16,492 nucleotides of DNA from contig JAEYRC010000333.1 in the NCBI GenBank assembly GCA_023409675.1, positions 1 through 16,492 of the forward strand. Reading direction: 5' to 3'. The notes under the pieces were generated by a model. The model saw only the letters and a program-made list of their open reading frames with translations, searched no databases and was not told where the DNA came from. Positions 13,312-16,492 of the stretch are shown piece by piece. This DNA is from Bacteroidota bacterium (GTDB lineage Bacteria; Bacteroidota; Bacteroidia; Chitinophagales; Chitinophagaceae). Position numbers and translations under genes: made by a program. Each line of letters starts with the position of its first letter. Position 1 is the first letter of the stretch.

Positions 13312-14916
13312 ATGACAGCATTAACGATTGCATTGAATCCGGAACACCTGAATCGGTTAGGAATCCCTACTGGAAATAACATTCATTATCAGTTACCCCC
13401 GGCTGAAGTGGTGCAGGATACCCTCCGCACCGGTGAAGGAAAACTTGCCGATACGGGAGCGCTGGTAATACATACCGGAACGTTTACGGGCCGCAGTCCG
13501 AAAGATAAATACATCGTAAGGGATCCGGTCAGTGATGAACGCGTTAACTGGGGCGACATAAATATTCCCCTTGAAGAAACATATTTCCGGCGTATATACA
13601 ATACAGTTACGGAGTATGTGGGCACCTTACCGGAAATTTGGGTGAGAGATGGTTATGCCTGTGCGGATAAGACCTATCGGATGAATATTCGAACCATCAG
13701 TGAAAAACCCTGGACAGACCTGTTTGCCTATAATATGTTTATCCGGCCTACCGAATACGACCTGGCCGGATTTTCTCCCGAATGGACCATCATCTGTGTT
13801 CCCGGACTAAAACTTGATCCGGAGTATTGTGGCATCCGCAATTCCAATGCGGCCGTCATCAGTTTCAGTAAAAAAATGATTCTGATTGCGGGAACCGGCT
13901 ATACCGGTGAAACCAAAAAGGGAATTTTTTCGGTCCTGAATTTTATACTTCCGTTGCAGCATAATGTATTGAGCATGCATTGCGCCGCTAATATGTGTCG
14001 AAATGAAGAGACCGCACTGTTTTTCGGACTCAGTGGAACAGGCAAGACAACGCTGAGCGCTGATCCGGAGCGTTACCTGATTGGGGATGATGAGCATGGC
14101 TGGTCGGATCATGGGATTTTTAATTTTGAAGGCGGATGCTATGCCAAGACCATCGACCTGAGCCAGGAGAAGGAACCACAGATCTATCAGGCGATCCGGG
14201 AAGGGGCCCTGCTTGAAAATACTAATTTCTATCCCGGCACCAATACGGTAGATTATTCCGATAAATCCATTACGGAGAATACCCGGGTATCCTACCCCAT
14301 CCATTATATTCAAAATGCGGTCAATCCTTCAATAGGAAAAATTCCGAAAAACATTTTTTTCCTGACCTGCGACGCGCACGGTGTTCTGCCGCCCATATCG
14401 CGGCTGAGCATTGACCAGGCGCTTTACCATTTCATATCAGGGTATACAGCGAAGGTAGCCGGAACAGAAGATGGCATTACCGAACCGAAATCGACCTTCA
14501 GTGCCTGTTTTGGCGCACCATTTCTTCCGCTTCATCCGGGTGTATACGCGCGGATGCTGGGAGAAAAACTGGCCCTCTACGGATCAACAGTGTGGCTGGT
14601 GAATACCGGCTGGACCGGTGGCGCTTTTGGAGAGGGGCATCGGATATCGCTGGCTTATACCCGCGCTATGGTTAAGGCGGCCCTGGAAGGGAAGCTGGAT
14701 ACCGTAAGCTATTCACTGCATCGGCAATTCGGTTTACAGATGCCCGATGAATGTCCCGGTGTTCCATCAGAAATTCTGCATCCCAGAAACACCTGGAGCA
14801 ATGAGCAGGCATATGAAGAAAAGGCACATTTCCTGGCCGGACTGTTCCGCAGCAACTTCAAAAAATTTGAAGCGGAAGTTGACCCGCGAATAATTGCTGC
14901 AGGGCCATTGCCTTAA
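13312..14916 (+). CDS. pckA: Phosphoenolpyruvate carboxykinase (ATP)
   Basis: 534 aa, the usual length. Converts oxaloacetate and ATP to phosphoenolpyruvate, CO2 and ADP, the first committed step of gluconeogenesis; in Bacteroidota it can also run in the carboxylating direction. Motifs in order: FTGRSPKDKY (substrate Arg at 61), GTGYTGETKKGIFSV (K202/K203), SMHCAAN (metal-ligand His at 223), the P-loop GLSGTGKTTLSADP (239-252), the kinase-2 motif GDDEHGW (258-264), FEGGCYAKTI, ENTRVSYP, FGAPFLPLHP, and the adenine-side WLVNTGWTGG. All expected catalytic residues are present. One small oddity is DAHGVLPP, where most members I recall have Phe or Tyr in place of His. It is transcribed alone or with the DUF922 gene 87 bp downstream. 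Confidence 0.97.
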   Translation: MTALTIALNPEHLNRLGIPTGNNIHYQLPPAEVVQDTLRTGEGKLADTGALVIHTGTFTGRSPKDKYIVRDPVSDERVNWGDINIPLEETYFRRIYNTVTEYVGTLPEIWVRDGYACADKTYRMNIRTISEKPWTDLFAYNMFIRPTEYDLAGFSPEWTIICVPGLKLDPEYCGIRNSNAAVISFSKKMILIAGTGYTGETKKGIFSVLNFILPLQHNVLSMHCAANMCRNEETALFFGLSGTGKTTLSADPERYLIGDDEHGWSDHGIFNFEGGCYAKTIDLSQEKEPQIYQAIREGALLENTNFYPGTNTVDYSDKSITENTRVSYPIHYIQNAVNPSIGKIPKNIFFLTCDAHGVLPPISRLSIDQALYHFISGYTAKVAGTEDGITEPKSTFSACFGAPFLPLHPGVYARMLGEKLALYGSTVWLVNTGWTGGAFGEGHRISLAYTRAMVKAALEGKLDTVSYSLHRQFGLQMPDECPGVPSEILHPRNTWSNEQAYEEKAHFLAGLFRSNFKKFEAEVDPRIIAAGPLP

Positions 14917-14964
14917 CAGTTCATTAAGGCGCTGAGCCGCGTTTTGTGAATTCTTTTTTTTATT

Positions 14965-14999
14965 TAATGCGAACTTTGAACTTCATTCAAAACGCATTA
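14965..14999. repeat. Nested inverted repeat before the DUF922 gene
   Basis: An outer 7-bp pair TAATGCG (14965-14971) and CGCATTA (14993-14999) encloses an inner 6-bp pair TTTGAA (14975-14980) and TTCAAA (14986-14991) with a 5-nt loop. Together they form a long hairpin ending 4 nt before the DUF922 ATG. There is no T-run after it, so it is not a standard terminator of pckA. It could control access to the start codon, protect the pckA 3' end, or be a DNA operator. Confidence 0.4.
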
Positions 15000-15003
15000 C
15001 CGG

Positions 15004-15540
15004 ATGATTTTTTCCCTTATCATAACTTTTCTTTTCGGTATCCAGACCACTGTATCTGAGAAGACCGAACTCATTGACTGGTCGGAGAAGCGCAAACTGA
15101 CCTGGACGGATTTCAAAGGCACACCAGACCCTGCCTCACCCAATGCGGCGCTGACCAGCAGCAGCATCAATATTGATTTTGAATATGATCAGCAGGAACT
15201 GAAGTTTTATATTCGCTGCCGCTTTAATACCGTTAAATCGTGGGGTAAGGTAAAAACCGATTACATCCTTGCGCATGAGCAGGGTCACTTTGATATCGCA
15301 GAACTGTATGCCCGCAAAATGTTTAAAGCCCTGAAGGCATACAAATACAATCCTAAGACCATTTCGGATGATATCAACCGCATTTACCAGGAAATCATGA
15401 CCAGTCACCATCAGTTTCAATCGGCCTATGACCGCGAAACAGATCATTCCAGGATTCCCGACAAACAGGCCGAATGGGAAAAGAAGATCAATGACGAACT
15501 GAAAGCCCTGGAAGCGTTTAAGGATTACCGTAAGAAGTGA
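15004..15540 (+). CDS. DUF922 family protein, putative secreted zinc metalloprotease
   Basis: 178 aa with an N-terminal hydrophobic export signal (IFSLIITFLFGIQTTV) and a soluble body. A HEXXH motif lies in LAHEQGHFDIAELYARK (H91, E92, H95), with E100 five residues on as a possible third ligand. Downstream are the DUF922-typical YDRETDHS (H148) and a Trp in the QAEWEKKI helix. The N-terminal part IDWSEKRKLTWTDFKGTPD also matches the W-x-D-F-x-G-x-P pattern of the family. DUF922 proteins are described as putative zinc proteases, but as far as I know without an established substrate. Likely periplasmic. It is convergent with the deoxynucleoside kinase gene 17 bp away. Catalytic activity is inferred from the motif only. 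Confidence 0.85.
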   Translation: MIFSLIITFLFGIQTTVSEKTELIDWSEKRKLTWTDFKGTPDPASPNAALTSSSINIDFEYDQQELKFYIRCRFNTVKSWGKVKTDYILAHEQGHFDIAELYARKMFKALKAYKYNPKTISDDINRIYQEIMTSHHQFQSAYDRETDHSRIPDKQAEWEKKINDELKALEAFKDYRKK

Positions 15541-15555
15541 TCAATTGAGGATCAC
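15537..15555. terminator. Possible weak terminator stem at a convergent gene junction
   Basis: GTGATC (15537-15542) and GATCAC (15550-15555) form a perfect 6-bp stem with a 7-nt loop. It overlaps the DUF922 stop codon and fills the 17-bp gap to the deoxynucleoside kinase stop. No T-run follows on either strand, so activity as an intrinsic terminator is uncertain. Confidence 0.3.
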
Positions 15556-15557
15556 GG

Positions 15558-16193
15558 TTAAAACAATCCATAGAGTTGCGCATCAATTTTGCGCATAATT
15601 TCTCCAAGATGTTCTTCATTTTCCGGGAATTTATTCTGGTCGATATCGATCACCAGTAAGGGGCCTTCATTGTATTTCTCGATCCAGCGGTTATAATAAT
15701 CGTTCAGGCGTTTCAGGTAATCGAGGCGGATGTTTTCTTCATATTCACGGCCTCTTTTCTGTATCTGCGCAACCAGCGTTGGTACGGAAGCTTTAAGGTA
15801 GATCAGCAGATCGGGGGGCTGCACCATGGACTTTAAGGTTTCGAAAAATTCAAAGTAGTTATCGAAGTCACGCTTGCTCATCAGGCCCATTTCATGGAGG
15901 TTCGGTGCAAAGATCTGGGCATCCTCATATATGGTGCGAACCTGAACAATGGTTTCGGTGCCCCGTTGTATGTCGAGCAGTTGGTTGAGGCGGCTGTTGA
16001 GAAAATAGATCTGCAGGTTAAAGCTCCAGCGGGGCATATCTTCATAAAAGTCAAACAGGTATGGGTTATTATCCACATTTTCAAACTGTGGAATCCAGCG
16101 GTAATGTTTGCTCAACAATTCGGTGAGTGTGGTTTTGCCGGCCCCGATATTTCCGGCTATCGCGATATGCTTTGGTTTTTTTGTTTTTGCCAT
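15558..16193 (-). CDS. Deoxynucleoside kinase (deoxyadenosine/deoxycytidine kinase type) with an altered DRT motif
   Basis: 211 aa. Phosphorylates deoxynucleosides to dNMPs in salvage. The P-loop is GNIGAGKTT (14-22), the base-side acidic residue is E38 (FENVDNNPY), the substrate-binding helix is MPRWSFNLQIYFLNSR, and the Arg-rich lid is QIQKRGREYEENIRLDYL. The family has an acidic-Arg-Ser/Thr motif (ERS in human dCK; DRT in bacterial relatives) whose acid helps hold Mg and whose Arg contacts substrate. Here it reads QVRTIYEDA: V85 stands where Asp is expected, a one-base change (GAT to GTT). R86 and T87 are kept. Either activity is reduced or the base call is wrong. The gene starts 65 bp after the trpS stop on the same strand, so read-through from trpS is plausible. 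No clear promoter of its own is seen. Confidence 0.9.
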   Translation of the reverse strand: MAKTKKPKHIAIAGNIGAGKTTLTELLSKHYRWIPQFENVDNNPYLFDFYEDMPRWSFNLQIYFLNSRLNQLLDIQRGTETIVQVRTIYEDAQIFAPNLHEMGLMSKRDFDNYFEFFETLKSMVQPPDLLIYLKASVPTLVAQIQKRGREYEENIRLDYLKRLNDYYNRWIEKYNEGPLLVIDIDQNKFPENEEHLGEIMRKIDAQLYGLF

Positions 16194-16258
16194 GACCCAG
16201 GTTTAATTTCCCCGACTTGCGTTTGATCGATTTATAAAATTCTGTCGCTTTATTACTT

Positions 16259-16492
16259 TCAATAATAATTTAATCCCATCACTGCTTTCACTTTCTCCAG
16301 CGTGGCCGCGGCGCTGGCCCGGGCTTTCTCCGCGCCTTCTGTCATTACCTTCTTAAGATAAGGCTCATCCTTACGGATAGCTTCCGCTTTTTCACGGATC
16401 GGAGTAATAAATTTCACCATATCCTCTGCCAGTTGTCTTTTCATATCGCCATAGCGAATGGTGCAGTTGTTGAAATCATTACGGTATTTATC
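16259..16492 (-). CDS. trpS: Tryptophanyl-tRNA synthetase, C-terminal end
   Basis: The last 77 residues of a protein that runs off the right edge. The visible part, with RYGDMKRQLAEDMVKF, TPIREKAEAIRKDE, LKKVMTEGAEKARASAAATL and the terminal VMGLNYY, matches the C-terminal helical region of bacterial class I TrpS, which helps bind the tRNA anticodon. The HIGH and KMSKS motifs lie outside the window, so assignment rests on this tail alone, but it is distinctive. The deoxynucleoside kinase gene lies 65 bp downstream on the same strand. Confidence 0.88.
   Translation of the reverse strand, partial: DKYRNDFNNCTIRYGDMKRQLAEDMVKFITPIREKAEAIRKDEPYLKKVMTEGAEKARASAAATLEKVKAVMGLNYY

Noticed and set aside
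1..16492. Search for a defence island, phage, transposon, integron or CRISPR array
   Set aside because: All genes fit chromosomal housekeeping or surface functions; no transposase, integrase, terminal repeats, direct-repeat array or toxin-antitoxin pair was seen.

Overview
This window looks like ordinary chromosome from a Bacteroidota member, most likely family Chitinophagaceae or a close relative. The basis is a type IX secretion (T9SS) type B C-terminal sorting domain, a mitochondrial-type citrate synthase, a Tgt with a degenerate zinc site next to an LptF/LptG permease, a DUF922 protein, a Bacteroidota-type deoxynucleoside kinase, and several candidate promoters of the Bacteroidota form (TTTG or TTG, about 20 bp, then TAnnTTTG). 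The genus assignment is inference. No tRNA, rRNA, CRISPR array, insertion sequence or phage gene is visible.

Layout, left to right. (1) The 3' end of a large secreted T9SS cargo gene (+) meets a two-gene minus-strand unit of citrate synthase and a SAM methyltransferase. (2) A minus-strand pair follows: tgt and an LptF/LptG permease. (3) A plus-strand pair, a family 2 glycosyltransferase and rsmG, overlaps by 31 bp. (4) Next is a NarL/FixJ-type response regulator whose reading frame is broken by one in-frame TAA. (5) A minus-strand block runs pepP (Xaa-Pro aminopeptidase), pssA, purS, rsmI and a secreted M1 metallopeptidase. (6) On the plus strand are pckA (PEP carboxykinase) and a small secreted DUF922 putative metalloprotease. 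(7) On the minus strand the 3' end of trpS is followed by a deoxynucleoside kinase.

Most genes are core metabolism: TCA entry (citrate synthase), gluconeogenesis (PckA), phospholipid synthesis (PssA), purine synthesis (PurS), nucleotide salvage (dNK), translation (Tgt, RsmG, RsmI, TrpS), LPS transport (LptF/G) and exported or cytosolic peptide breakdown (M1, PepP, possibly DUF922).

The most interesting stretch is about 6970-7805, around the response regulator. The gene carries a single TAA between the two halves of its receiver domain. It is flanked on both sides by near-identical elements (TACC-NCA-(T)-AAGT-RG-TATT), each followed after exactly 20 bp by a TAnnTTTG-like -7 box. The downstream copy has no coding sequence behind it. 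It would start a transcript at about 7730 that has a 5' hairpin, a single-stranded pyrimidine-rich segment and a strong intrinsic terminator ending at 7800, which is the form of a small regulatory RNA of about 70 nt. This is inference from sequence pattern only. A second anomaly is an Asp-to-Val change in the catalytic DR(T/S) motif of the deoxynucleoside kinase.
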